Assembly (NCBI GenBank): GCA_033239005.1
Contig: BSQZ01000105.1
Span: 1,265,001 to 1,329,000, forward strand
Source: Lamellibrachia satsuma
Lineage: Eukaryota > Annelida > Polychaeta > Sabellida > Siboglinidae
Direction: 5' to 3'
DNA: 64,000 nucleotides
The notes below the pieces were generated by a model. That model saw nothing but the letters and a program-made list of their open reading frames with translations, had not been told where the DNA came from and searched no databases. Shown in pieces: positions 30,985 through 41,715 of the stretch. Each line of letters begins with the position of its first letter. The stretch's first letter is position 1. A program made the translations under genes and the position numbers.

Positions 30985-31443
30985 TCAAGCAAAAAAGATC
31001 ATAGTACCATTTCCACCTTCTAAACTGTCAACATCCTCATTCGTCGTCAGTGTCATCCTCAGCAGGGTGGTGGTATGACCATTCCTGTCTTCTGAACTGT
31101 CAACATCCTCATTCGTCATCAGTGTCATCCTCAGCATTAGGTTGGTGTGACCATTCCTGCCTTCTGAACTGTCAACATCCTCATTCGTCATCAGTGTCAT
31201 CCTCAGCAGGCTGGTGGTGTGACCATATTCACCATCCGAACTGTCGTCATCCTCTTCATCGTGTTTCAATGTGTGCCAACCTCTATAGTGACAGTGTCCA
31301 TCTGTAGCATCAGCGCCCGTCTTGAAGGCCAAATGAACGCACATGTTTTTGTGTTCCGTAAAAATAAGCATCTTTGTTTTGCAACTCTGGCAGCTGCTAG
31401 TCTGTATAGTATAGTTAGTCACTGTTGTAACCTGATAAAACAT
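30985..31443 (-). CDS. Hypothetical ORF with three to four 22-residue repeats
   Basis: An open frame of about 150 codons whose start is uncertain. The central HDEEDDDSSDGEYGHTTSLL is followed by repeats of the form LLRMTLMTNEDVDSSEGRNG. The 66-bp DNA period keeps the frame. No family recognised. Purely acidic repeats could be a chance product of a 66-bp tandem array. Confidence 0.3.
   Translation of the reverse strand: MFYQVTTVTNYTIQTSSCQSCKTKMLIFTEHKNMCVHLAFKTGADATDGHCHYRGWHTLKHDEEDDDSSDGEYGHTTSLLRMTLMTNEDVDSSEGRNGHTNLMLRMTLMTNEDVDSSEDRNGHTTTLLRMTLTTNEDVDSLEGGNGTMIFFA
31005..31240. repeat. 66-bp tandem repeat, about 3.5 copies
   Basis: Unit contains CTTCTGAACTGTCAACATCC, then TCATTCGTCATCAGTGTC and ATCCTCAGCA. 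Copies differ by a few percent. Confidence 0.9.
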
Positions 31444-31877
31444 TTACGCAAAGCAACAACACCAAGACTGGATAGATTTGAAAAGGGCCAGACTTACTGT
31501 CTGACATTTATTATCTACCATGTTTGGTAGAAATTAAACGTATTTATATACAAACAAATGTGGGCCACTCGGTGTCTTTCAGTATTGTCCCATGTACTTA
31601 AAACATCACGCTCTAAAACTGGCCCACATTGCGGGTATGAACAAAAACATACCGAACTCAGTGCGGTACATAACAATACTATTGTGGTGTAATAATAAAA
31701 TTAAATTTAACATTACAAAAAATTAATATATGACCCAGATAGGTGGGGCCACTACCCCACCAGGTCACCTAGACATTTGACCGCCCCACCAGAAAAGTTG
31801 TGTTACTGAAACACTGTTCCTATAGAAGGTCATGCCCGAGACATACCCCTATTAAGAACATCTGCTGTCGTCTGAAA

Positions 31878-32630
31878 TTAGGGTAAATTCATATCTGCCA
31901 GAATGTTGACTCGACCAGGTACATGGCGTGACATGAAATTAATGTTAAGACTCAGGCATGCAAGAACCATGCGACGAATAAGGGCCATAATGTGTGGCTC
32001 GCAAGATGTTTGCTTATTGATCGCATGTACCAGTGCTTCGTTGTCAGTGAAAAAAACACACACTTTGGTTCACCCATGTATTACCCCAAACTTCGACAGC
32101 GGCCACAATTGGAAACAGTTCAAGAGCTGAAATGTTGCGACACTGCCATGAGGACGGCCAACTGCCATAAAACCATTCCTTGCCATACACTGCTCCATAA
32201 CCTATACTCCCAGATACATCAGTGTATAACTCTAAGCAATTACCACTGTGGAAGTCCTGATTAAGAAAGAAAGCTCTGCCATTAAATCTGCTCAGAAAAA
32301 CCTGCCACACCCTCAGATCTAGCTTAACCACCTGTGTAAGTCTGATATGATAATGTGGCTTGGTTACGCCAATCGTCACATCTATTGCACGTCTAAGGAA
32401 AGCTCTGCCATATACAATAACAGAGCAAGCAAAGTTTAGAACATCTATGAGGGACTGAAGCTCCTTGAGGGTGACTTTTCTCTTTGTCAAAAATTCGCGT
32501 GACAGTGACCTGCATTTATCTATCTTATCCTGAGGGAGTCTGGCTTCTAATTTAAGTGTATCCAGTGTAATACCCAAAAAAGGAAAAGTTGTATCAGGGC
32601 CTTGTGTCTTATCCTGTGCCAAGGAACCCC
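31878..32630 (-). pseudogene. DIRS-type RT thumb and RNase H domain
   Basis: Reads FPFLGITLDTLKLEARLPQD, LQSLIDVLNFACSVIVYGR, AFLRRAID and LELYTDVSGSIGYGAVYG (RNase H first Asp), NISALELFPIVAAVEVWG (Glu), then after a shift near 32060 FFTDNEALVHAINKQ (Asp) and FMSRHVPGRVNILAD. The sequence ends soon after. Two frameshifts. Confidence 0.8.
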
Positions 32631-32949
32631 CAACTGGCCACAGAGTCGAATAAATGCCTTCATATCAGCTGAACATTTTTTCGAAGAGTTGGCCAAAAAC
32701 AGAAAATCGTTAATTACATGGACCATCTCTGTTATTCCAAGTTTGGTCTTCGCCACCCGCTCCAGCGCACTACTAAATGCTTCAAAAAGTTTACATGAAC
32801 TAAAGCATCCCATGGGAAGAACTGCATCCATGTAGAAAAAGCCATTCCACTTAAAACCCAACAATGGTGTGTCCAGCGTGGACACTGGAATTATGCGGAA
32901 AGCAGATTCTATGTCAACCTTACCCAAGTAGATTGTGGAAGAGGATTTC
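32560..32949 (-). pseudogene. DIRS-type RT palm, 3' of the piggyBac insertion
   Basis: IYLGKVDIESAFRIIPV (motif A, Asp), LGFKWNGFFYMDAVLPMGCF (motif B), VHVINDFLFLANS (motif C with Asn where the family has Asp-Asp). Continuous with 35632-35740 once the piggyBac is removed. Confidence 0.8.
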
Positions 32950-33521
32950 TTAACTCTTTCGCTACGGAATTTTTGGCACCTTTTTTCCTTTTTTGTACGG
33001 AATTTATTTTTTGCTAGAAAAAAAACTCTGGGCATGGTTACAAAAATGGTTATATCTCGGTTAATAATAGAGCTAAACATAAAATATATACATCATTGGA
33101 ATTGCGAATAACAAAGCAACAAGTTGCATGCATAAGATCATGTGTGGATTAATTAGTATAATTGGTACATTTTTTTTAATTACAAAAATTAAATATCACC
33201 CAAAAAACATTTTTTTTTCTGCAGATTTTCATTCTATAATTTTAGTTATTTATTTAGGCACAGCCACAAGAGTCACAAATCATGAAGACACATACATTGG
33301 CAACAAAAACACACAAAAAAGTAATTAGTTTGCACCAAAACAAAAAAGTTACTGCTCATAAATGACATGGCGGTCACATAAAAAATATACCTGTATGACC
33401 AAAAAATTATTATTATTCTGCTTACTTCTAAAGCTACACCTAATTTACTGTGGAAATAATAATTATTAGTAAATACCAATACATTGCTATACTACATTCT
33501 AAAAAAACATACATGTATGAG

Positions 33522-35095
33522 TCACGAGTGATATTTGACGAAGCAGTCATTCGGATGAAGATGAGGCTTGGCGGAGCAGCCAGTGCAGATGAAGTTGGTG
33601 CGACGACGTTTGTCACTCGTGCTGCACACTACACAATTCCGGTCCTGTGCGACATGCCCGACTAGATGCCTCTTGCGGTGTAAACGCTCGATGTCTGGGC
33701 CGGCCCTTGGACGTCCGACGACACGTGCTTCCTCATCCTCCGGTACCAGCGTTGCCGCTTTCTCTGCAAGGGCCGTCAACAACATTTGCTTGTACCTCTT
33801 CAGACTGATTTTGTCTGCAGGGTCAGTGCGTGTGAGGCAGTAGAGAATGTAAGAGTTCACCTGACATATCTCCAACAGCCAGAAGAATATGCGCTTCCAC
33901 CATTTGATGGTCTTGCGCGTGAACTGGCCGTAGTAGGCCACACTCTGGTCGACTCGGTCACACCCGTTCATCGACATGTTGTAATCATGAATGCGGCTAG
34001 ACAGTGTCACCTCATTACCCTGCTTCCGAGTGACTGTCACATGCTGAACAGTTGCCTTCGTAGATACGAGAATGCATGGCTTCTTTGCCTTCTTGTTTCG
34101 CCACGCGACGCAGAGGATGCCGGGCTTATCGCCTCGATACCATCTGGACTCACTATGCTCGAGTTTCAGTGTTTTCAGCTGAGGAGGAAAGTTCTTCCTG
34201 TTGATGTTCAGTGTGCCAGTGTAGTACATGTTTTTGTTGGTGAGGTAATCTAGCAATCTGTAGGTGGTGTAGTAGCGGTCAGCAATGACATGATGACCTG
34301 GTCCGAGTGGTCGCAGCAAGTACTCGAACACCTTTTCTGCCTGCCCGGATGACGGGTCCAAGTCAGGGTCGTAAGACGTCTCCGCGCCGAAGTATGTCAG
34401 GATGTTATGCACGTAGCCTGTGGTACTGTCACACAAGCCGAATGTCTTGATGTGGTATTTCTTCGGCTTGGCTGCATTGTACTGTTTGTACTTCCATCTG
34501 CCTTTCCACCCGATGACCATTTCGTCGATCGCAACATTTTCGAACGGGTAGAATGCAGCCTGGAATTTGCCAATCAGTTCGTTCATGAATGGCTCAATCT
34601 TCACTTTTGATTCCGAGCCAATTTCCGAGGCGTGTAGCATTGTGTGGTAAATTGCCTCGAATCGATCTCTTGCGAACATCTTGTGGTACCATGGGGTGTA
34701 GTCAGCTGGGAATGTGGACCAGTAGTCTTTGATTGAGGGACGCTTGTTGAGGCCCATCGCGATCAAGACCGACAGTAATTTCAGCAGTTCGCTTTTCGTG
34801 ACCGGTTTCAGGTTTCCAAACACAGACCTGCGTCGAGCTGGAGTGTTTTGTTGTTTTCTCTCAGCAGCGTACTCATTGATTAGCCTGATGATATTGTCCA
34901 AAACGTCAGGAGTGAGAAGCGTAAACAGACAATCGAGGGGTGTGGCACTGTCGTCCAAGTTGGCATTGATGCCTGACGGTCTCGGGGGTAGAAAGCGGAA
35001 CGACTGACCAGGCGTGTCCGTAACACTGGTAGACACATCTACCCATGGGTTAGGCTCAACCACTTTCTCAATTTGCCCACGCTTCGCCTTCTTCG
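33522..35095 (-). CDS. piggyBac transposase, catalytic and C-terminal zinc domains
   Basis: About 520 codons. FLPPRPSGIN and LFTLLTPDVLDNII start the family domain. The catalytic Asp residues lie in NVAIDEMVIGWKGR, HHVIADRYYTT and MNGCDRVDQSVAYY. The C-terminus ends with a Cys-rich finger (CVVCSTSDKRR, FICTGCSAKPHLH, C). The frame is open back to KAKKAKRGQIEKVVEPNPW. There is no ATG in this frame because the N-terminal part lies in another frame (next entry). All catalytic positions are kept. Confidence 0.88.
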
Positions 35096-35365
35096 CTTTC
35101 GGTTTTGCCGTCGAGCGAGTCGATGACGACGTTGAAGCCGTTGCCGTTGGCGTTGCGAGTGTTCATGGACACGGTGACGGCGCGTACCGACGGCGACGGG
35201 CACTGCCACAGCTTCACCTTCACTGTCACTGCTGTCACTTTCACCAGCCGAAGAACTACTAGTACTGATGTCACCATCCTGATCATCATTCCACTTATCA
35301 AGCAACAATAACGCCTGTTGTGCGGAAAAACGCTTCCGTGAAACCTGCCTGCTAGGTGCCGCCAT
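35096..35365 (-). pseudogene. piggyBac transposase N-terminus, frameshifted
   Basis: ATG at 35365: MAAPSRQVSRKRFSAQQALL, then acidic DISTSSSSAGESDSSDSEGE, the usual piggyBac start. The frame meets that of the catalytic part only by a one-base shift somewhere in the CAACG-rich stretch 35105-35165. Either a frameshift mutation or a very short intron; I favour mutation. Confidence 0.7.
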
Positions 35366-35631
35366 TTTGACAGCACTTTGTTTTGATCGGCGAAGTAGGT
35401 TGGCTCAGTACACAATTAATGTATGTGTAATCAATTGGCCAATCAGGAAATGAGTTACTGAAACATTTCGGGAAATATTGTGTCGAATTATTTGATTGGT
35501 TAAAAGTAACTGGTGCTGAAGTCTAGCGACCATAATAAAACCATTTAATCAATCCGCTGTCAGCGGCTCTCCGTACGCACGGGTTGAGAAGCTGAGCCGT
35601 TGTCAGCGGCTTGCCGTAGCGAAAGAGTTAA

Positions 35632-36160
35632 TGACAGCAATGGCATCTTGTATTGTAGCATAATGCAGAGAAGAAAATTTGTGTGCAGTAAAATCGTTCA
35701 CTGAATTACCTTCTGGATAAGACAAATGTGAATCACACGGTATTCGCCTTGGGACTTCTTTGGAACTACTCCAAGTGGAGAAAGTCGAAAGTTCGGAAAA
35801 TCAGGGAGAGCACTGTACGGACCTAGGATACGACCTAAAGCCAACTCCTTCTGTATCTTAGAGTCAACAATATCTGGAAAAGACAAAGTGGATAACAAAT
35901 TTGTTACTGGTCTGTTTGTCTAAACTGGTATGCTAAGACAGCCTAGCCGAAAACCATGTATAAATCCATGATTTAGATAGTCTGACATAATGTTATCATA
36001 CCCCTGCAATACATGGCATAGAACGTTAGTGGAAACAGGTGATGGCAGCGGTTCACTGTTTGTGGCTATTTTGGGGCATAGCAGATGGTGATTTATTTGC
36101 AATTGTATTGGCCCGTCTGAGATGGGCTGAACATTGCGACACTGGGTGTCCTGCGCCACA
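35632..36160 (-). pseudogene. DIRS-type RT fingers, 5' of the piggyBac insertion
   Basis: Pieces: LPSPVSTNVLCHVLQGYDN, YLNHGFIHGFRLGC, then LSFPDIVDSKIQKELALGRI, FPNFRLSPLGVVPKKSQGEY (diagnostic for DIRS RTs) and, after a shift near 35745, HLSYPEGNSVNDF. Stops and shifts separate them. Confidence 0.8.
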
Positions 36161-36170
36161 TCGTCTACAC

Positions 36171-37274
36171 TTATGACGGTAGTGGCATCTTCAGCAATCG
36201 CATGGCACGCCTTGGTTGTACGCGAAACAGGGGTTGTTTGATGGCTGGTGGGCCACGCTGTGGAGCTTGGGCATTAGCAATTTGTGCTGCTCTCAGCCAC
36301 GGCTCAGATACCACTGTGTCCCAGGCCCACATATCACCTCGATGTACTTGCACATTTGAGGTGCTTCGTAATAGTGAAGTGGCTGGGACAAGTATAATGA
36401 CATATAAATTTGGAAGGCTTTCGTCCACTGAGTAAAACAGGTAATTCCTGGCTTGGCTTTGGGCCCATAACATACACCTGATGTCCCATCTTCCCCTTGT
36501 GGCTGCAGACATAGGGAGACCTCCTGACTAGTGGACCTGGACTCTGGTAACAAAGTTGATAACTCAACAAACTCGCCAGCCCACACCTTTGCCTTCACTT
36601 TCTCTGGTATGTGGGAATGCAGGGAGATGGAACAAGCTGTCAACGCTCTCACCCTGTCTCGTGTTTCTGCCGGGGAGGTTATTGATAACCTCATTCACAC
36701 CGGGAAGAAGCCCCCCTCATTACCCATTTCTTCCCCAGCTGACTCGTGCTGCTCATTTACACCCCCCACCTGACCAGAGGCTGTCACTCTGGGCATATCT
36801 GTGGGAAACATGATTTGTTGTTGTTGTTTGAGCCGAGGCTGTCACTTGAGTAAGTTGCGGAATGGGTGGTGCCAACGCACCAGAATTGACCTGTGGGGCA
36901 ACAATATCAGGGTTTATGTTGTTAGTATGTTGATCTGTCACCATTCTGTTCATTTCCTGCAGCAACTGGTTGGTTTGCTCAACCCTCTCTTCCCTGGAAA
37001 GTTCCCACTGTTGTCGGGCTGTCATTTGTGCAGCTGTCTCCAACAGGGGTCCTGTCATCTGGGGTGTGTCATGGCTAGTTGTTGCTGATGATGGAATGTG
37101 CGTTGTTGCTGGCTGTCGTCTATCCGTGCGCCCCGTTAGTGTCCGCCGTGGTGCAGGCGCTGCTATAGTTAGGCTTCGAGTCCTGGTAGGCTCCACAGTA
37201 GCTGCCACATGATGAGTAGCCTGCTGGCGCCGTGCCCTCGTGGGAGCCTTCCTGTAACCGTTACAGCAAGCCAA
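36171..37274 (-). pseudogene. Ngaro/DIRS-like gag
   Basis: N-terminal low-complexity Thr/Pro/Gln part (36753-37274: REERVEQTNQLLQEMNRM), then IPEKVKAKVWAGEFVELSTL, ITCFTQWTKAFQIYMSLYL and MCKYIEVI. I-W/V-W...F-V-E/D-L...Q-W-x-x-A-F-x-I-F/Y-M-S-V-Y is shared with the copies at 47754, 56188 and 58279. Several frame changes. Confidence 0.65.
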
Positions 37275-37365
37275 GTGTTGTACCAGGTATGGGATGTAAC
37301 CACCTTAGATATGCTATGGCACCCTGTGATATAAACATCACTTACATGCCAATCAAAAGATGAAT

Positions 37366-37950
37366 TATTGGACCTCAGCACCAAAGTGGTAATTCTGGCC
37401 GAATCTCCTATAAAGGGAAGAATCGCCCGGACACCAACCGGCCAGTTCGTCAAAATGTGGAAAACCTGCAAAACAGAAACTATTGGACTGAAGCGCCAAG
37501 CTAGTAATCCAGGCTGAAACTCCAACGAATGGAAATTTGGCCTGAACTCCAACTGGCCAGTTCGTCACAATGTAAGAACTATTGGACCGAAGCGCCGAGG
37601 CCAAAACTGTAACGATTGGAAAATTTGCCTGAACTCCAACTGGCCAGTTCGTCACAATGTTTAAAACTTGCAAAACAGAAACTATTGGACCGAAGTGCCA
37701 AGCTAGGAATCCAGGCTGAAACTCCAACGAATGGAAATTCGCCTGAACTCCAAATGACCAGTTCGTCACAATGTTTAAAACTTGCAAAACAGAAACTATT
37801 GGACCGAGGCGCCAAGTTAGTAATCCAGGCCGAAACTCAAACAAATGGAAAATTCGCCTGAACTCCAACTGGCCAGTTCATCACAATGTTTAAAACGTGC
37901 AAAAATTAAGTATTGGACCAAAATGCCAACCTGGAAACATGCGCTGAAAA
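37366..37950. repeat. Tandem repeat, 99-114 bp unit, about five copies
   Basis: Each unit has ACTATTGGACCGAAG, GCCAAGCTAG, CAGGCTGAAACTCCAACGAA, GCCTGAACTCCAACTGGCC and AGTTCGTCACAATG. Starts at about 37479, 37578, 37681 and 37795. Looser copies continue to 38100. Located between the gag and SGNH parts of the Ngaro-like element. Confidence 0.85.
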
Positions 37951-38205
37951 GCCACTTAATGGCTGATTTACGCCAGCTGGCTATTGCGTCACAGTGTCGC
38001 CACAGTGGAGATTGCGCACATTAATAGAATAACTGTACAAGGGCAAATGCATGCTGGGCCGAAGCGCCAAGCTAGCAACCCAGGTCAAAGTGTCAATAAG
38101 AGGCCAATGCGCAGACACTAATGCAGTTGGCCATTGCTCCACTGGGAGTAAAAATATGAACTTTCCCCATCAAGCCATTGTTGTTAAGCACAGCTTGTCA
38201 TACTG

Positions 38206-38230
38206 GGGCCGTATGCATGAAGGCCGGATA
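38206..38230 (+). repeat. Harbinger left terminal inverted repeat
   Basis: Exact inverted match to 41320-41344. CTG target copy at 38203-38205. Confidence 0.95.
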
Positions 38231-38730
38231 AAAGTTAAACCCGGATAGGCCCTATCCGCGGATTGCTATCCGCGTTTAACTGCGGCTCCAATTTCGTATG
38301 CACGAGTCGTAAATATGGTAGCGTATAGCTATCCGCCTGTTTCTATTTTTACACTGGGAAATTCCATGCCGCGCTTGGGATTGTGGAACTGTCTGCCTTA
38401 CTTCTGTCTGTAATCCCACAACTAGGACGGTCAATCATACGTCACTAATGTCGGGTCTCCCGGGAGACAGTAAATATAAACAATCTAGCGCGAGTGTTAA
38501 TCACGTTAACGTTCGCCCCGAGTCGCTGTCAGTAATGAATATCTGCAATCCACTGTCATCTAAAACACATTGCCGAACGACAAATCCACGAAATCGTTTA
38601 TTAACATAATAGCAGAAACATGGGAAAGAATGTAAACAATTTAACCTCTCAGTTCCCGCCAACCCCAAGGGCGGATGCTGCAAGGTGACTGCATCAAAAC
38701 ATTTGTGGCAGTCGCTTATTCACTAAGCCT

Positions 38731-39192
38731 ATGAAAATGGAAAAACAGCCAAAAAGACCCAGAAAGGCGAACTTCACTGACACTGAAGTACGAGTGTTGT
38801 TGGAGGAGATCAATCTTCAGCATCACATACTGTTTATGGCCAACACTCAAGCTTTTACCAACAAAGTGAAAGCTGACGCTTGGAGAAAAATCACAGATAA
38901 AATCAGTGCATGTGGTGTGGCCGTGCGTTCTCCACAAGAAGTGAAAGATAAGTGGAGGGCTCTGAAAGGGGCGGTGTTGAATAAGTGGAGGGCTCTGAAA
39001 GGGGCAGTGTTGAATAAGCAAAGGCAGCAGGGGAAAACAGGAGGAGGACCTGAAGAAAAACCCCTACCATATGAGAATCTCATCTGGAACATCATTGGAG
39101 AAAATTCCAACTTGTACACTGGAATTAACGGTAAGCTTACGTCGACTAGTTTAGACTACTTCAATCACTCTTTCTCTATGTCACACGTATAA
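38731..39192 (+). CDS. Harbinger Myb/SANT-like DNA-binding protein
   Basis: ATG at 38731: MKMEKQPKRPRKANFTDTEV, RVLLEEINLQHHILF, AWRKITDKISACG, RSPQEVKDKWRALKG. The three Trp/hydrophobic helices fit a Myb/SANT (NAIF1-like) domain; in Harbingers this partner binds the transposon ends and brings the transposase into the nucleus. An 11-codon tandem duplication (KWRALKGAVLN twice) lies at the end of the domain. The frame runs to 39192, but a GTAAGC donor at 39132 suggests a further exon that I did not find. Confidence 0.8.
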   Translation: MKMEKQPKRPRKANFTDTEVRVLLEEINLQHHILFMANTQAFTNKVKADAWRKITDKISACGVAVRSPQEVKDKWRALKGAVLNKWRALKGAVLNKQRQQGKTGGGPEEKPLPYENLIWNIIGENSNLYTGINGKLTSTSLDYFNHSFSMSHV

Positions 39193-39718
39193 AAATATAC
39201 GGTATATGAACTTAATTATAAAGTTTTAGCCTACATAAACAATTATGATTGAGATTAGGCCGTGACTCTTGGTCCTGATAAATGGAGTAAAACATTTTAC
39301 AAATGAAAAAAATACAAGTCTGCATGTTTGGTGTTGGGGGTTCGAAAATTATGCATACATGGGGAAGGTGGGGGTCATTTTCCACTATTTTGTGCGTACG
39401 TAATCAATTATATTTTCCAAAACTTGTTCTTGTTCTGTTTCACTAACTACACATATATGATGTTTTGTTCCAATAAAAAAATTGTACAATACAATTGAAA
39501 ATAATAAAAAATCCATTACATTTTCACCACACTTGACTCACACAGTGGACATTTACAAGAACTAAAAAAAAATATTTGTTGTACTTCTGCTTGACGTGTT
39601 AACAATTGAACAGCTATGCTGATTGAAAATGATTAACATAGACTTCTCTGCTGTAGCAGTGATACTGATATTGTGGTAAAAAAAAATTTAAACGATGGCT
39701 GATATCAGACAACGATCC

Positions 39719-40279
39719 TCAAAAGAAATTGCTGATAACTCGCTCGCGGGCAGCTCTACCAGCAGCAACGCGGGCCCGTTCTGACATCGGGTTGTTGGCA
39801 GAACGAAGTTGCTCTGCCTCTCCATCAGAATCAGCATCTTCTGAAGATGATTCAGAGTCAGGGTCGCTGTCACTCTCAGAGTCTGAAGGGACCTCCAATT
39901 TCAGCAGCCTAGCACGGTTGTGAAGCATGACACAGACTGTAATTACTTGACAAGCCTTGGCAGGAGCCAAACGAAGTCTGCGAAGACTGTGCCACCTTCT
40001 CTTCAACACCCTGATGGCCCTTTCAACAGCTGTACAGGCAGAACTGTGCCGAAAGTTGTATGTCCTCTGTTGACGTGTAGTGGGGTTAGGAAGAGGTGTG
40101 AACAGCCAGTCAGGCATCATGTACCCGCTGTTACCGAGGATGATTCCTCTCAGAGGCTTTTGTATCTCGCTCTCAAACACATCAAAGAGGGATGACTCGC
40201 GTAGGACTCGAGCATCGTGAACGCTTCCAGGTCATTTGGCTATGCAGTTGATGAAAAGAAGGTCTGCATCACAGATGAC
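39719..40279 (-). pseudogene. Harbinger transposase exon 2, one nonsense codon
   Basis: Acceptor TTCATAG before 40279. Reads VICDADLLFINCIAK, TGA, PGSVHDARVLRESSLFD (the family has Trp at the stop), ILGNSGYMMPDWLFTPLP, RHSSACTAVERAIRVLKRRW (catalytic Glu), then an acidic Ser/Asp tail to the stop near 39719. The single TGA probably abolishes function; everything else is conserved. Confidence 0.88.
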
Positions 40280-40632
40280 CTATGAACAGAATAACATCTC
40301 AAATTAATAAAAAGTAAAAGAAAAATGGTACACACCCAGCCGCACATACACAGACAAACACCTATAAATGTAGGCATACCTTTTATTGTTTTATTGTTCA
40401 ACATTTACAGCAAAACTTGATAATGGTTCGAACACAAGCAAACCTGCATATACCACATATACACTTACACACATGCATAAATTTATATACACAAATAGGC
40501 ATAAAATACATTCATGAAAATGTTACATGTTTACATACATGCTACATTCGCCATGCAAAGACAGGTGTGCTGTTATTAATTATTAGTAGTTAAATACACA
40601 GATATAAAAATACAGAAACAAACTCCCCTCAC
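40280..40632 (-). other. Intron of the Harbinger transposase gene
   Basis: Donor CAG|GTGAGG, acceptor TTCATAG|G. Joining the exons gives INVQVICDADLL, matching the conserved junction region of HARBI1-like proteins. Length 353 bp. Confidence 0.85.
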
Positions 40633-41190
40633 CTGGACATTGATGGAATGATAACCCTTCCTGTTGATGAATTCATGCTCATTTTCTGACGGAGCTTGTA
40701 TACGGATCTGCGTTCCGTCAATGCACCCATCTACATTGGGGAACCCATTGGTGTCGTAAAATTTTGCCTTCGTCCTGTCTGGTTGGCGCTGATTGGGCAA
40801 TCTAACGTAGTTGGGAACTTGACGGAGGAAAGCGACTGTAACTCGAGTCACAGTGCGGCTGACTGTCGACTGATCAATACCTATCAGCTCACCACATACA
40901 TCCTGAAAACTGCCGCTGGCGTAATATCGGAGAATTACAAGCACTTGCAATAGAGGTGTCAACGAACCCGACCTATTTGCGATGTTGATGTCTCTCTCAA
41001 TGTCGTCTGTGATTCCTATTATGTCATGCCGTCTGAATCTAAACTTTCTAAACAGTTTCTCGTCATCGAATGCTTCAAAAGGGTGGGTTCGATCTCTAAA
41101 TATTCTATTCATTCTCAACATTCGCCTGCGTCGATATCGGTGTAGAATTATGGCAGCCATTTTGATTTCTGAGTTATCTGGATAGGCCAC
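40633..41190 (-). CDS. Harbinger transposase exon 1
   Basis: ATG at 41190 (MAYPDNSEIK) or at 41160 (MAAIILHRYRRRR). Seen: KFRFRRHDIIGITDDIERDI, helix-turn-helix-like GIDQSTVSRTVTRV, GFPNVDGCIDGTQIRIQAPS (first catalytic Asp) and NRKGYHSINVQ at the splice site. Undamaged. Confidence 0.9.
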
Positions 41191-41319
41191 TTAAACAGGG
41201 GAAAACGAGTGAATAACTTTATCCGCGTTTAAGCCCTGCGGATAGTCCTATCCGTGCGACATGCATACCGACTTTGTACATTTAACCGCCGGATAGAAGA
41301 TAACCGCGGATAAGGGAGC

Positions 41320-41344
41320 TATCCGGCCTTCATGCATACGGCCC
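41320..41344 (-). repeat. Harbinger right terminal inverted repeat
   Basis: Exact inverted match to 38206-38230. CTG target copy at 41345-41347. Confidence 0.95.
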
Positions 41345-41715
41345 CTGGACAGCATCTAATAAACCATGGCTAATCAGTACTTCTTAAAGTAAGCACATGA
41401 ATGCGTAAAATAACTGATATCCATGCTACAGCAGTTAATTGTTACCAAGACCAGCAAATTCGTCTGCTCCCGTGACACAAACTTGATTCACATTGTTAAG
41501 GATTACAGTGGCGAAAACATCAGCCAATAACATACGATGGTAAATCAAATACGATTTGTAATGCGACCAGGTCTCAACAAAGATGGAACAAACAAAGCAA
41601 TTATGCTGGTCGGTATTTATTTCCTACTGCGAAGGTTTGACACCCCGCCCCTCGCTGTAATCATGAAAAATAGCGATACCCGAATTTATTCCCCTGTGTG
41701 ATATTGCCTGTCGAA

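Larger units (their letters stand above)
32950..35631 (-). mobile_element. piggyBac transposon at a TTAA target
   Basis: TTAA at 32950-32953 and 35628-35631 bound it. Immediately inside are perfect 14-bp inverted repeats CTCTTTCGCTACGG (32954-32967; complement at 35614-35627). GTCAGCGGCTCTCCGTACGC and GTCAGCGGCTTGCCGTAGCG near the right end form a subterminal repeat. Total body 2674 bp. Removing one TTAA and the body restores an open DIRS RT frame (AIAVIKKSSS), which confirms the boundaries. Confidence 0.95.
38206..41344. mobile_element. Harbinger/PIF transposon, two genes, near intact
   Basis: Perfect 25-bp terminal inverted repeats (38206-38230 and 41320-41344), GGGCCGTATGCATGAAGGCC plus GGATA, flanked on both sides by CTG, the 3-bp C-W-G type duplication of Harbingers. 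Internal subterminal GGATA/TATCC words are abundant. It carries a Myb/SANT-like gene (+) and a DDE transposase gene (-), the two-protein set of PIF/Harbinger. Confidence 0.95.
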
